From contig JAAYIH010000024.1 of the NCBI GenBank assembly GCA_012523545.1, positions 1-42,630 of the forward strand: a stretch of DNA of 42,630 nucleotides. Reading direction: 5' to 3'. Source of the DNA: Bacillota bacterium (GTDB lineage: Bacteria > Bacillota > Proteinivoracia > UBA4975). This document shows, in pieces, positions 23,633-34,860 of this stretch (its first letter is position 1; the number at the start of each line of letters is the position of its first letter). Position numbers and translations under genes: made by a program. The notes under the pieces were generated by a model that had not been told where the DNA came from, ran no database searches, and saw nothing but the letters and a program-made list of their open reading frames with translations.

Positions 23633-24717
23633 GTAATTTGCTTTTAAACACCATTAAAATTAAAGGATGGCGGAATTACGCCGGGGAAAACCTTAATTTC
23701 GGGCCCGGTATTAACTTGCTTCTGGGCAATAACGGGCAGGGCAAAACCAACCTGCTGGAGGCAATATATTTTTTATCCGGCGGCCAGTCCCCGCGCACAA
23801 ATAAACTCGAAGAACTGATAAAGTTTGACGAAAATTATTTCTACATCCGGGGAGAAGTAGCTGTTGGCCAGGAGCTGAAGGTGTTGGAAATGGGAGGCGC
23901 CCGGGACGGAAGGAGAATGCATAAAATCCAGGGAGTTGCTGTCCACCGCCTCTCGGATTTCTCTGATTATTTTTGTGCGGTTTTTTTTCTTCCCGAAGAT
24001 CTTAATCTGGTTAAAAGCGGTCCTGCTATCAGAAGAAGGTTTTTGGATCAAGAACTGAGTAAGATTAATAACAAGTACCGCAACAGCATTGAAAAGTACA
24101 AAAAGTTTTTGCAACAGCGCAATGCTCTGCTCAAAAGCAACATTGAAGACAAAATCCTGATGCAGGTATTGACGAACAAAATAGCAGAACTGGCAGGCCC
24201 CATCTCCAAACTGCGGGAAGATTACATTGAAAAGCTAAGTTTGTTGGCCAGGCTCAGGCACAGAAAGATTAGCGGCGGAAGGGAGGAATTGTCCCTGGCA
24301 TACAAGCATTCGGTACCTCCCGGGGCTGCCGTCGAAGACATCCTGGCCATGTTTGATGACGCAAAAGAAGCGGAAAGGAAGTACAGGACTACCATAATCG
24401 GTCCCCATCGGGATGATTTTGCCTTCATTGTCAACGGGATGGAATTGCGCACCTTTGGTTCCCAGGGTCAGCAAAGGACGGCGGTGTTGTCCCTGAAGCT
24501 GGCTGAGCTGGAATTGATTAAGGCAGAAACCGGCGAATATCCCCTTTTGTTGCTGGATGATGTCTTTTCGGAACTGGACGAACAGAGACGGGAAATGCTG
24601 CTGCATTATTTGTCGGGGAGAATTCAGACATTTATTTCCAGTTCCGAGCCGGTGGATGCAGGCAACGAGGTGCGGACATTTTGGATAGAAGCAGGAACAA
24701 TTAAAGAGAGGGTTTAG
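23629..24717 (+). CDS. recF: DNA replication and repair protein RecF
   Basis: A 362-residue SMC-like ATPase that helps load RecA at single-strand gaps with RecO and RecR. Walker A is GNNGQGKTN near residue 34-42. The signature motif region is FGSQGQQRTAVLSLKLAE, and Walker B is LLLLDDVFSELD. It begins with GTG overlapping the yaaA stop. RecR, its functional partner, is also in this window, near 37.8 kb. Confidence 0.97.
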   Translation: MSNLLLNTIKIKGWRNYAGENLNFGPGINLLLGNNGQGKTNLLEAIYFLSGGQSPRTNKLEELIKFDENYFYIRGEVAVGQELKVLEMGGARDGRRMHKIQGVAVHRLSDFSDYFCAVFFLPEDLNLVKSGPAIRRRFLDQELSKINNKYRNSIEKYKKFLQQRNALLKSNIEDKILMQVLTNKIAELAGPISKLREDYIEKLSLLARLRHRKISGGREELSLAYKHSVPPGAAVEDILAMFDDAKEAERKYRTTIIGPHRDDFAFIVNGMELRTFGSQGQQRTAVLSLKLAELELIKAETGEYPLLLLDDVFSELDEQRREMLLHYLSGRIQTFISSSEPVDAGNEVRTFWIEAGTIKERV

Positions 24718-24720
24718 CGC

Positions 24721-24960
24721 ATGTATTTGCATTTAGGGGCTGGAGTTACTATTTGCATAAAAGAACTGATTGGGATTTTCGATTACGGCCTGGTCAATTC
24801 TGTTGCAAATCAGGAATATTGGCAAACGGCGCAATGGGATAATAAGATTACTGCGCTGGAAGGAAAAGCCAAGTCAATTGTTGTAACAGAGAAAAAAATT
24901 TACGTCGTTCCCGTATCGCGGACGACCCTGACCCGCAGATGGCAACAGAACCAATACTGA
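24721..24960 (+). CDS. remB: RemA/RemB-family DNA-binding regulator (DUF370)
   Basis: A 79-residue protein of the DUF370 family (Bacillus YaaB/RemB). It opens MYLHLGAGVTICIKELIGIF and contains SIVVTEKKIYVVPVSRTTLTRR, the typical end. Related RemA proteins form oligomeric rings that bind DNA and activate biofilm genes; what RemB does is less clear. It sits 3 bases after recF and before gyrB, its usual place. Confidence 0.9.
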   Translation: MYLHLGAGVTICIKELIGIFDYGLVNSVANQEYWQTAQWDNKITALEGKAKSIVVTEKKIYVVPVSRTTLTRRWQQNQY

Positions 24961-24969
24961 CAGCACTAA

Positions 24970-26895
<1,926 letters not shown>

Positions 26896-26906
26896 GAGAG
26901 AGAAGT

Positions 26907-29351
26907 ATGGCGACGGAGTATACCCATGGCAAAATTCTGCCCCGCGAAGTAAGCACAGAGATGCGCCAATCCTTTATGGATTACGCCATGAGCGTGATTA
27001 TGAGCAGGGCCCTGCCCGATGTCCGGGACGGGCTGAAGCCTGTCCAGCGCAGAATACTGTATGCCATGAATGAGTTGGGGTTGCACCCCAATAAAGGCTA
27101 TAAAAAATCCGCCCGTATTGTTGGCGAAGTTTTGGGCAAATACCATCCCCACGGCGAAGCGGCGGTCTACGACGCCATGGTCAGGATGGCCCAGGATTTT
27201 TCTTATCGTTACCCGCTGGTGGACGGGCACGGAAACTTTGGCTCCATTGACGGAGACCCCGCCGCCGCCATGCGCTACACCGAAGTGCGCATGACCAGGC
27301 TGGCAATGGAGTTGCTGACGGACATCGACAAAGAAACCGTTGACTTTGCCCCCAATTTCGATGAAACTCTGGAAGAACCCAGGGTTTTGACCAGTCGTTT
27401 TCCCAATTTGTTGGTAAACGGCACAGCGGGTATTGCTGTGGGCATGGCCACCAATATCCCTCCCCACAATTTGCGGGAAGTGGTACAGGGTCTCATCGCC
27501 ATGATAAATAATCCAGCCATAGACACCAGCGAGCTGTTGAAGTACATTAAGGGGCCGGATTTCCCCACTTCGGGCATAATTCTTGGCCGGGAAGGCATCA
27601 GAAAAGCTTACAAAACAGGCAAGGGTTCCATTACCCTGCGGGGAGAGGCCAAGATTGAAACCCTGGAAAACGGCAAGCAGAACATTATCATCACCGAGTT
27701 GCCCTACCAGGTTAATAAGGCCAAACTCATCGAAAGAATAGCCGACTTGGTCAGAGATAAAAAAATTGAGGGGATAACCGATCTCAGGGATGAAACCGAC
27801 CGGCATGGAATCCGCATAGTTATTGAACTGAAAAAAGACGTCAACCCCCATATCATTTTGAACCAGTTGTACAAATTTACGCCGTTGCAGCAGAATTTCG
27901 GCATAATTATGCTGGCTTTGGTGAACAATCAGCCCAAAGTCCTGTCTTTGCGGGACATGCTTTTCCATTACCTGGAACATCAGCGGGAAATAATTACCCG
28001 GCGAACCAGGTACGAGCTCCGCAAGGCCGAAGAACGGTTGCATATATTGGAAGGTTTTAGAATTGCCCTGGACAATTTGGATGAGGTCATTGCCTTGATT
28101 CGCAAGGCCCGCGATGCCGATGAAGCCCGGGAAGGATTAATGCAACGGTTTCCCCTGAGCAAAATCCAGGCGCAGGCCATTCTGGACATGCGCCTCCAGC
28201 GCCTGACCGGTTTGGAAAGGGAAAAAATAGAACAAGAATACACAGAATTGAAAGCGAAAGCCGGTTACCTGCAGGCTGTCCTTGCCGATCCTCAGAAGAT
28301 CGACAACATAATTGCCCGGGAGCTGATCGACATTGCCGAAAAATACGGCGACGCAAGGCGTACGAAAATCGTCAACAAAGACGGCGACCTTGAAATCGAA
28401 GATTTAATTGCCGACGAAGACGTGGTAATCACCATTACCCACCAGGGCTATATCAAGAGAATGCCCGTTGCCGCCTATCGCAGCCAGCAACGGGGCGGAC
28501 GGGGAATCGCAGCGTTGAACAAAAGGGAGGATGACTTTCTCCAGCACCTGTTTATAACGTCCACCCACAAAAATATGCTTTTCCTGACCAATTTCGGGCA
28601 AGCTTATCGCAAAAAGGTCTATGAAATACCTGAAGGCAGCCGTCAGGCCCGGGGAACGGCGATTGTCAATTTAATTCCCCTGCGTCCCGGCGAGAAAATT
28701 AGCGCCGTCCTGCAGGTCCAGGAATTTTCCCCCGACCGGTACCTGGTAATGGCAACCCGGGAAGGAATGGTTAAAAAAACCAGCCTCGACCAATACGACA
28801 CCAGTTTGCGCACGGGGTTAATTGCCATCCGGCTCCAGGACAAAGATGAATTGGTGGGGGCAAGCCTGACCGACGGCGACCAGGAGATTATGTTGTTCAC
28901 CGCGCAGGGCCTGGCTATACGGTTCAAAGAACAGGAAATCAGGCCCGTGGGCAGGGCGGCCCTGGGGGTAAAGGGTATCCGCTTGCGTCAGGGCGATAAG
29001 GTTGTGGAAATGGCGGTGCTGGACAAAGAGGGACACATTTTGCTTGTCACCGAAGAGGGTTTTGGCAAGAGAACAAGCAGCCAGGAGTTTAGAGTCCAGA
29101 CCCGGGGCGGCAAGGGAGTAATTGCCGCCGGCCTGAGCGACAAGAGCGGAAAACTGGCAGGTGCCAAAATCGTTACTGACGGGGATGACTTCATTGTGGT
29201 AACCGCCCAAGGGGTTCTGATCAGACAGCAGGTTGACGGTGTGTCGGTGTTTGGCAGAACAGCCCGGGGGCTTAAGCTGATCAAGCTGGATCCGGGCGAC
29301 CGCGTTGCGGCTGTGGCCAGGGTGGTCAGGGAAGAAAGGGACGCCGAATAA
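26907..29351 (+). CDS. gyrA: DNA gyrase subunit A
   Basis: An 814-residue breakage-rejoining subunit. The catalytic tyrosine lies in [10 protein letters not shown]. The quinolone-region helix reads [10 protein letters not shown] (81-90), with Ala at the position equivalent to E. coli Ser83. The C-terminal wrapping domain contains the GyrA box QRGGRG, which distinguishes gyrase from topoisomerase IV. GyrBA introduces negative supercoils ahead of the fork. GGAGAG lies upstream of the ATG, and a terminator follows the stop. Confidence 0.98.
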   Translation: MATEYTHGKILPREVSTEMRQSFMDYAMSVIMSRALPDVRDGLKPVQRRILYAMNELGLHPNKGYKKSARIVGEVLGKYHPHGEAAVYDAMVRMAQDFSYRYPLVDGHGNFGSIDGDPAAAMRYTEVRMTRLAMELLTDIDKETVDFAPNFDETLEEPRVLTSRFPNLLVNGTAGIAVGMATNIPPHNLREVVQGLIAMINNPAIDTSELLKYIKGPDFPTSGIILGREGIRKAYKTGKGSITLRGEAKIETLENGKQNIIITELPYQVNKAKLIERIADLVRDKKIEGITDLRDETDRHGIRIVIELKKDVNPHIILNQLYKFTPLQQNFGIIMLALVNNQPKVLSLRDMLFHYLEHQREIITRRTRYELRKAEERLHILEGFRIALDNLDEVIALIRKARDADEAREGLMQRFPLSKIQAQAILDMRLQRLTGLEREKIEQEYTELKAKAGYLQAVLADPQKIDNIIARELIDIAEKYGDARRTKIVNKDGDLEIEDLIADEDVVITITHQGYIKRMPVAAYRSQQRGGRGIAALNKREDDFLQHLFITSTHKNMLFLTNFGQAYRKKVYEIPEGSRQARGTAIVNLIPLRPGEKISAVLQVQEFSPDRYLVMATREGMVKKTSLDQYDTSLRTGLIAIRLQDKDELVGASLTDGDQEIMLFTAQGLAIRFKEQEIRPVGRAALGVKGIRLRQGDKVVEMAVLDKEGHILLVTEEGFGKRTSSQEFRVQTRGGKGVIAAGLSDKSGKLAGAKIVTDGDDFIVVTAQGVLIRQQVDGVSVFGRTARGLKLIKLDPGDRVAAVARVVREERDAE

Positions 29352-29373
29352 AAACACAAAAAATACCAGGAGC

Positions 29374-29403
29374 AACAGCCTGATCTTCTCGGATCAGGCT
29401 GTT
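29374..29403 (+). terminator. Terminator after gyrA
   Basis: A 12-bp perfect stem (AACAGCCTGATC / GATCAGGCTGTT) with a six-base loop lies 22 bases after the gyrA stop. The following T tract is interrupted (TATGTTTATAG). It separates gyrA from the Ku operon. Confidence 0.7.
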
Positions 29404-29464
29404 TATGTTTATAGTTCAGGGAACACGGGGCAAGATATGGAAAAGGGTATAGGGAGGTAGCCAA

Positions 29465-30289
29465 GTGAGACCTGTATGGAAGGGCGCAGTCAGCTTCGGC
29501 CTGGTAAATATTCCTGTCAAAATGTATCCGGCCAGCGAGGACAAGTCCATTAAATTTAAATATCTGCACAGCACGTGCAAAGCCCCGGTAAAGTACAAGA
29601 AAGTATGTTCCCGCTGCGGGCAAACCGTAGAACAGGATGAAATCGTCCGCGGCTACGAATATCAAAGGGATCGCTTCGTAATCATGAATGAAGAAGACTT
29701 TGCAGCCGTTGCGGCGCAAAAGACGAGAACCATTGACATCATTGATTTTTGCCGGCTGGAAGAGATTGACCCGATTAACTTCGAGAAGAGTTACTACCTG
29801 GGTCCGGAAGAAACTGGCAAGAAAGCCTACGACTTGCTGGTCGCCGTCCTCAAAAAGACAGCGCGGGTAGCGGTGGCCAAGGTGGTGATCAGGACCAGAC
29901 AGGCTCTTGCTGCAATAAGGATTTACCAGGACGTCTTGGTAATGGAAACCATGAAGTACCCCGACGAGGTCCGGTCCCCTATGGACGTTCCCGATGTGAC
30001 GGCAGAAACGGCGGTCTCAGACAGGGAGCTGGACATGGCGGTGAAACTGGTGGAAGGCATGACCGAACCCTTTGTGCCCGAAAAATACACCGACGACTAT
30101 CGAAAGGGCTTGCTGGAACTGATCAGCGCAAAAATAGAAGGTCAGGAACCGATACTTGAGCCTGAACAGGAGCAGCCGGAAGGTGTCATTGATCTCATGG
30201 AATCTTTGCGCGCCAGTCTGGAGGCCATGGAGAAGGAGCGCTTTGCCCCGGCCGCCGGCCGGCGCCGCGAAAAGGGCAGAGTGGGCTGA
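29465..30289 (+). CDS. ku: NHEJ DNA end-binding protein Ku
   Basis: A 274-residue bacterial Ku, which as a homodimer threads onto double-strand DNA ends and recruits the ligase. It begins RPVWKGAVSFGLVNIPVKMY and contains KKVCSRCG and EIVRGYEY, all typical of the family. A beta-barrel and bridge core (about 10-240) is followed by a short charged tail (RRREKGRVG) that may contact DNA or the ligase. GTG 29465 lies behind GGGAGGT. Its TGA overlaps the ligase ATG as TGATG. The next two genes supply the ligase and polymerase functions. Confidence 0.95.
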   Translation: MRPVWKGAVSFGLVNIPVKMYPASEDKSIKFKYLHSTCKAPVKYKKVCSRCGQTVEQDEIVRGYEYQRDRFVIMNEEDFAAVAAQKTRTIDIIDFCRLEEIDPINFEKSYYLGPEETGKKAYDLLVAVLKKTARVAVAKVVIRTRQALAAIRIYQDVLVMETMKYPDEVRSPMDVPDVTAETAVSDRELDMAVKLVEGMTEPFVPEKYTDDYRKGLLELISAKIEGQEPILEPEQEQPEGVIDLMESLRASLEAMEKERFAPAAGRRREKGRVG

Positions 30290-31191
30290 TGAAACCGGGC
30301 ACGGTACGGGTTATGGAACCTGTCCTTGCCGCCCGGGTGCCCGGGGACAGCGGTATTCTGCATCAGGTTAAATGGGACGGGGTCAGGATGCTGTGCTTTA
30401 TAGACAAAGGCGTGGTGTTGCAAAACCGGAGCGGCAAGATCAAAACCGAAGCCTTTCCCGAACTGCAGGGCCTGCAATCAGTCAGCGGGCAACCGCTGAT
30501 TGTGGACGGCGAGATTGTGGTCATCAAGGACGGCAGACCTGATTTCCGTTTGGTGCTGAAAAGGAATTTTGCCGCCTCTCCTCCGCCCCAGGCGCAGCCG
30601 GTTTCCTATATTATTTTTGACATATTGCAGTGGAGGGGCCGGGATGTCAGGAACTTGCCCCTGACAAAGCGTCAGGAGTTGCTGGCCTCCCTCAGGCTTC
30701 CCGGCGGCAGTGTATCGATATCAGATAACTTTTTCGATGGAGAAGGGTTGCTGGCAGAGGTGGCCCGGCGCAACTGGGAAGGCATAGTATCCAAGCGGGC
30801 TGACAGCCCCTATGTGGCGGGCAAATCAGCCCATTGGTGCAAGGTCAAGGTGACGCGCAGGGATGTTTTTTATATCGTCGGATACCGCAAAAAAGGAAAT
30901 GAGCTGGCCTCACTGCTGCTGGCCAAACAGGACGAAGAGGGACTGCACTGGGCGGGCGCGGTGGGTAGCGGCCTGAGCGGCGCCGTCCGGAAAAGCCTGA
31001 TGGCCATTTTGACGGACATGGAAACCCAGGCGCCCCCTGTCCCGTCAATAAAGCTGCCGCCCCAGGGGAGCTGGGTCGTGCCGCTGTTACAGGCCGAAGT
31101 GGAATTTCTGGAATGGACTGAAGCGTTAACTTTGCGGGCTCCGGTTTTCAAGGCCCTTTATTGGGAGGGCAAGCGTTATGAGTTGCCTTAA
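30289..31191 (+). CDS. Stand-alone ATP-dependent DNA ligase (LigD-type ligase domain)
   Basis: A 300-residue ligase equivalent to the ligase domain of LigD. It shows motif I KWDGVR with the nucleotidyl-acceptor lysine (about residue 29), motif III VDGEIVV, motif IIIa YIIFDIL, motif IV EGIVSKR and motif V WCKVK. An OB-fold domain follows. It seals nicks at joined ends using ATP. Most LigD proteins fuse ligase, polymerase and phosphoesterase domains; here the ligase is separate and no phosphoesterase domain is seen. It overlaps Ku by one base and the polymerase gene by 14 bases. Confidence 0.92.
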   Translation: MKPGTVRVMEPVLAARVPGDSGILHQVKWDGVRMLCFIDKGVVLQNRSGKIKTEAFPELQGLQSVSGQPLIVDGEIVVIKDGRPDFRLVLKRNFAASPPPQAQPVSYIIFDILQWRGRDVRNLPLTKRQELLASLRLPGGSVSISDNFFDGEGLLAEVARRNWEGIVSKRADSPYVAGKSAHWCKVKVTRRDVFYIVGYRKKGNELASLLLAKQDEEGLHWAGAVGSGLSGAVRKSLMAILTDMETQAPPVPSIKLPPQGSWVVPLLQAEVEFLEWTEALTLRAPVFKALYWEGKRYELP

Positions 31192-32074
31192 CATCCAGGG
31201 CAAAACTGTAAAGGTAACCAATCTGGACAAAGTGTTCTGGCCCGAAACCGGTACAACCAAAGGGCAACTGCTGGAATACTACATTAAAATTGCGCCCAGG
31301 CTGCTCCCCTGCCTGTGGGGCAGGCTGGTGTCGGTGCAGAGGTTTCCCAACGGAGTGGGCGAAAAAGGGTTTTATCAAAAAAACTGTCCGGATAATGCGC
31401 CCCCCTGGGTGAATACATTTACTGTAGAGAGGCAAAAGGGCAAAAAAACCAATTACGTTCTGGTGGATAGTCTGGCCACCCTGGTCTGGCTGGCGAACCT
31501 GGGGGCCATCGAGTTTCACCCCTGGCTGTCCAGCATTCCCACACTTGACAATCCCGATTACGCAGTTTTTGATCTGGACCCCATGGAAAAATACGGCATG
31601 GATGAAGTGCGGCAGGTGGCCCTGGGCATCAGAGACCTGCTGAGAAAACTCAACCTGGTCGGGTGTGTAAAGACTTCCGGCAGTACCGGCCTGCAGATAT
31701 TTGTGCCCCTGGTACCCATATATTCCTTCCAGCAGGTCCGGGATTTCGTGTTCGCCTGCTGTGCCGTAATTCACAACCAGTTTCCCCGCTGGACCACCCT
31801 GGAAAGAAGCGTGAAAAAGAGAAAGGGAAAGATCTACCTCGATTACATGCAGAATGCCCGGGAACAGACCATAGTCTCGGCCTTCAGCCTTCGCCCCGGC
31901 CCTCTGCCGACATATTCGGCACCCCTGCGCTGGGAAGATCTCCATGAGGAGGTGGTGCCGGAGAGGTATACTCTGCAATCCTTTTTAAACAACCAGAAAC
32001 CGGCGAGTTGGGTCGAGGAGTTGCCTGTGCAGCGCCTGGAGCAGGCTGTGTCCCTCTTGCAGGCGATGCTATAA
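31178..32074 (+). CDS. Stand-alone LigD-type polymerase/primase domain protein
   Basis: A 298-residue archaeo-eukaryotic-primase-type polymerase equivalent to the PolDom of LigD. It fills gaps at DNA ends, often with ribonucleotides. It opens KVTNLDKVFWPETG, and the metal-binding aspartates are in VFDLDP (about 131-136) and YLDYMQN. The TSGSTGLQIFVPL loop has Gln where many relatives have His. HPWLSS lies in the nucleotide pocket. The start at 31178 lies within the end of the ligase gene, showing translational coupling. It ends the operon. Confidence 0.92.
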   Translation: MSCLNIQGKTVKVTNLDKVFWPETGTTKGQLLEYYIKIAPRLLPCLWGRLVSVQRFPNGVGEKGFYQKNCPDNAPPWVNTFTVERQKGKKTNYVLVDSLATLVWLANLGAIEFHPWLSSIPTLDNPDYAVFDLDPMEKYGMDEVRQVALGIRDLLRKLNLVGCVKTSGSTGLQIFVPLVPIYSFQQVRDFVFACCAVIHNQFPRWTTLERSVKKRKGKIYLDYMQNAREQTIVSAFSLRPGPLPTYSAPLRWEDLHEEVVPERYTLQSFLNNQKPASWVEELPVQRLEQAVSLLQAML

Positions 32075-32166
32075 TTTAATTGTTATGCAGGAATTTAATT
32101 CTCCGTAGTCGAAAGTAATACAGGAGTTTTAGCGGAGCTGGCACCATTTGTGAGGAGGAGATTGTT

Positions 32167-34236
32167 GTGAAGAGCTATTCGACGGACAAAATTCGCAATA
32201 TCAGTATTGTCGGTCACGGCGGTTCCGGAAAGACCATTTTAACTGAAAGCATGCTTTTTGCGTCCGGCGCCATTCAGCGTTTGGGCAGGGTTGAAGACGG
32301 GACCACCACCACTGATTTCGATCCCGATGAGATCAAGAGGCAAATTTCCATCAGCGCGGCCATGGCCCCGGTGGAGTGGAAGGATTGCAAATTAAACCTC
32401 ATCGATACGCCCGGTTATTTTGACTTTGTGGGCGAAGTAATCAGTTCCATGCGGGTGACGGAAAGCGCCCTGGTCAATATCTGCGCCGTATCCGGGGTCG
32501 AGGTGGGAACGGAGAAGGTGTGGAAGCTGGCCGAGGACAATAAGCTGCCCAGAATATGTTTTGTCAACAAAATGGACCGGGAAAACGCCAATTTCGAAAA
32601 AGTCCTCAACCAGGCCAGAGACATGTTTGGCAGCAACGTCGTCCCCGTGCAGATTCCCATTGGCAGTGAAGACAATTTCCAGGGCATGGTAGACCTGTTA
32701 CAGATGAAGGCCGTCACTTACCGGGACGGCAAGCAGCAGACCGCGGATATCCCGGCTGAATTGGCCGGTATTGCCCAGGAATATCGCGAGCAATTGGTGG
32801 AAATTGCTGCCGAAACCGACGACGAACTGACCATGAAATATCTCGAAGGAGAAGAGCTGACTGAAGCGGAGATAATTTCGGGAATCCAGCAAGCCGTAAA
32901 AAGCGCCAAGCTTTTCCCCGTCCTCTGCGGGTCGGCCACAAAAGGCATTGGCATCGCCCAGCTGATGGACTTTTTGGTATTCGCTGCGCCAGGGCCTGCT
33001 GATAAAATCGAGGCTTTGGATGCTGACGGCAACAGCGTTGAGTTGCCGGGCGGCACCGCCGAGCCCTTCCGGGCGCTGGTCTTCAAAACCATGGCCGACC
33101 CCTATGTAGGCAAGGTGAGCTTTTTCAGAGTATACAGCGGCCAAATCGCTTCCGACACCCAGGCGTACAACCTGAATAAAGGAAAGACAGAGAGAATCGC
33201 CCAGATTTTCCTGTTCCGGGGTAAAAATCAAATTCCGGTGGCCAAAGTTGTAGCGGGAGATATTGCCGCCGTCGCCAAGCTCCAGGACACGTCCACCGGA
33301 GATACCCTGTGCGACAAGGGCAACAAGCACTTGCTGAAAGGCATTCAGTTCCCCATACCAATGGCTTCATTCGCCGTGGAGCCCAAGTCCAAAAACGACG
33401 AGGAAAAGGTGAGCTCCGGACTGGCCAGGTTCCTGGAAGAGGACCCCACTTTCCGGGTGGAGCGGAATGCCGAAACCAAGCAGACTTTGATTTACGGAAT
33501 GGGCGATACGCATTTGGAGATAATTGTCAGCCGTCTTGCCAACAAGTTCGGGGTAGAAGTAGAATTGACCAAGCCCAAAATTCCTTACCGGGAAACTATC
33601 CGCGGCACTGCCGAAGTGGAGGGCAAACACAAGAAACAAACAGGCGGCCGCGGTCAATACGGCCACGTCAAGATTATTTTCGAACCGCTGCCCAGGGGCC
33701 AGCATTTTGAATTCGTGGATAAAATTTTTGGCGGCGCTGTGCCCAAGAACTACATCCCCGCCGTTGAAAAAGGCCTCATTGAAGCCATGGAAGAGGGCGT
33801 GCTGGCCGGATTCCCGGCGGTGGATATCAAGGCAACCTTGATTGACGGCAGTTACCACAGTGTCGACTCTTCCGAAATGGCCTTTAAAATTGCGGCGTCG
33901 CTGGCCTACAAGAAAGGGATGATGGAAGCCAACCCTGTATTGTTGGAGCCCATAGTCAACGTCGAGGTTAAGGTGCCGGAAAACTTTATGGGCGACATCA
34001 TGGGCGACCTCAATTCCCGGCGCGGCAAGATCATGGGTATGGAACCGCAGGGCGACGGCACCCAGGTTATCAGGGCCCAGGTCCCCATGGCGGAGATGTA
34101 CAAATACTCCGTAGACCTCCGCTCCATGACCCAGGGAAGAGGAGAATTCACCATGAGCTTTTCCCACTACGAAGAAGTTCCGGCCAATATTGCCGAAAAG
34201 GTCATCGAAGAGCACAAAAAACAAAAAGAAGAGTAA
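32167..34236 (+). CDS. Elongation factor G-like GTPase (EF-G paralogue)
   Basis: A 689-residue translational GTPase with all five EF-G domains. The G1 loop is GHGGSGKT (16-23) rather than the canonical AHIDAGKT; G3 is DTPG and G4 is NKMD. Domain IV (about 470-600) contains TGGRGQYGHV, and the C-terminal domain has GDLNSRRGKIMGM. The altered G1 loop and solitary position, away from str-operon genes, mark it as the second EF-G type found in many Firmicutes. Its role in translocation, recycling or stress is not known from sequence. GTG 32167 is preceded by GAGGAGGAG. Confidence 0.88.
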   Translation: MKSYSTDKIRNISIVGHGGSGKTILTESMLFASGAIQRLGRVEDGTTTTDFDPDEIKRQISISAAMAPVEWKDCKLNLIDTPGYFDFVGEVISSMRVTESALVNICAVSGVEVGTEKVWKLAEDNKLPRICFVNKMDRENANFEKVLNQARDMFGSNVVPVQIPIGSEDNFQGMVDLLQMKAVTYRDGKQQTADIPAELAGIAQEYREQLVEIAAETDDELTMKYLEGEELTEAEIISGIQQAVKSAKLFPVLCGSATKGIGIAQLMDFLVFAAPGPADKIEALDADGNSVELPGGTAEPFRALVFKTMADPYVGKVSFFRVYSGQIASDTQAYNLNKGKTERIAQIFLFRGKNQIPVAKVVAGDIAAVAKLQDTSTGDTLCDKGNKHLLKGIQFPIPMASFAVEPKSKNDEEKVSSGLARFLEEDPTFRVERNAETKQTLIYGMGDTHLEIIVSRLANKFGVEVELTKPKIPYRETIRGTAEVEGKHKKQTGGRGQYGHVKIIFEPLPRGQHFEFVDKIFGGAVPKNYIPAVEKGLIEAMEEGVLAGFPAVDIKATLIDGSYHSVDSSEMAFKIAASLAYKKGMMEANPVLLEPIVNVEVKVPENFMGDIMGDLNSRRGKIMGMEPQGDGTQVIRAQVPMAEMYKYSVDLRSMTQGRGEFTMSFSHYEEVPANIAEKVIEEHKKQKEE

Positions 34237-34251
34237 TATTTTTAACCGTCA

Positions 34252-34273
34252 GGGCCGGGCATCAGCCCGGCCC
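34252..34273 (+). terminator. GC-rich hairpin after the EF-G-like gene
   Basis: A 9-bp perfect GC stem (GGGCCGGGC / GCCCGGCCC) with a four-base loop lies 15 bases after the stop codon. The tail is not T-rich, so it may be a weak terminator or an mRNA-end stabiliser. Confidence 0.5.
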
Positions 34274-34538
34274 GGTGTATTTAAAGCCAAAGATTTTACA
34301 CACTGGTATAAAAATGAACGTATGCCGGGAGCATGTGCGCAGCATTCGGCGCGGCTTTCCGCGCAGCTGCTGCCAGGTGCATCCGAAATTATAATGGCGC
34401 AGAAAACTGACTCTTAGATGAAAAAGTATAGTAAAATTAGGTTCTTTTTACACACAATTGGGTTTGCCATGGCGGTTAAAATAATATAAAATATAAACGG
34501 TTGCAATGGCGTCCTTTTTGTGACGGGCGCCGCCGCAA
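34274..34538. other. Intergenic stretch without a recognised gene
   Basis: I see no convincing coding frame or RNA gene here. The only structure I noticed is a 6-bp GC hairpin at 34349-34364 (GCGCGG / CCGCGC) in a stretch rich in GCGC, and an isolated TATAAT at 34390 with no good -35. The second half is AT-rich and leads into the tRNA promoter. Confidence 0.6.
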
Positions 34539-34567
34539 TTGACACGGCTAACAGTCTGTGTTAAAAT
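34539..34567 (+). promoter_or_regulatory. SigA-type promoter of the tRNA-tadA cluster
   Basis: TTGACA (34539-34544), exactly 17 bases and TAAAAT (34562-34567) lie 17 bases ahead of tRNA-Ser(TGA). It is the only good promoter I see ahead of the four tRNAs and tadA. Confidence 0.8.
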
Positions 34568-34584
34568 GCTTTGCGTCACCTCAT

Positions 34585-34671
34585 GGAGGGGTGTCCGAGC
34601 GGTTTAAGGAGCTGGTCTTGAAAACCAGTGACTCGCAAGAGCCGTGGGTTCGAATCCCACCCCCTCCGCCA
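34585..34671 (+). tRNA. tRNA-Ser (anticodon TGA)
   Basis: An 87-base class II tRNA with a long variable arm. Acceptor stem GGAGGGG / CCCCTCC, discriminator G and encoded CCA. The anticodon loop is CTTGAAA. Confidence 0.95.
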
Positions 34672-34684
34672 TTATGAGCGGCAT

Positions 34685-34778
34685 GGAGAGATGCCCGAGT
34701 AGGCCGAAGGGGATCGCCTGCTAAGCGATTAAGCGACCAAAACTCGCTTCGAGGGTTCGAATCCCTCTCTCTCCGCCA
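34685..34778 (+). tRNA. tRNA-Ser (anticodon GCT)
   Basis: A 94-base class II tRNA with acceptor stem GGAGAGA / TCTCTCC, discriminator G and encoded CCA. The anticodon loop is CTGCTAA, reading AGC/AGU codons. Confidence 0.94.
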
Positions 34779-34783
34779 TCCAA

Positions 34784-34860
34784 GTGCCCGTAGCTCAGCT
34801 GGATAGAGCGTTTGACTACGAATCAAAAGGTCGCAGGTTCGAATCCTGCCGGGCACGCCA
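34784..34860 (+). tRNA. tRNA-Arg (anticodon ACG)
   Basis: A 77-base cloverleaf with acceptor stem GTGCCCG / CGGGCAC, discriminator G and encoded CCA. The anticodon loop is CTACGAA. Its A34 is the known substrate of TadA, which is encoded 158 bases downstream. Confidence 0.96.

Noticed and set aside
34581-34856. Open frame of 91 codons on the minus strand
   Set aside because: It is the well-known false protein made by translating the complement of tRNA genes (RIRTCDLLIRSQ type); three tRNAs explain the sequence.
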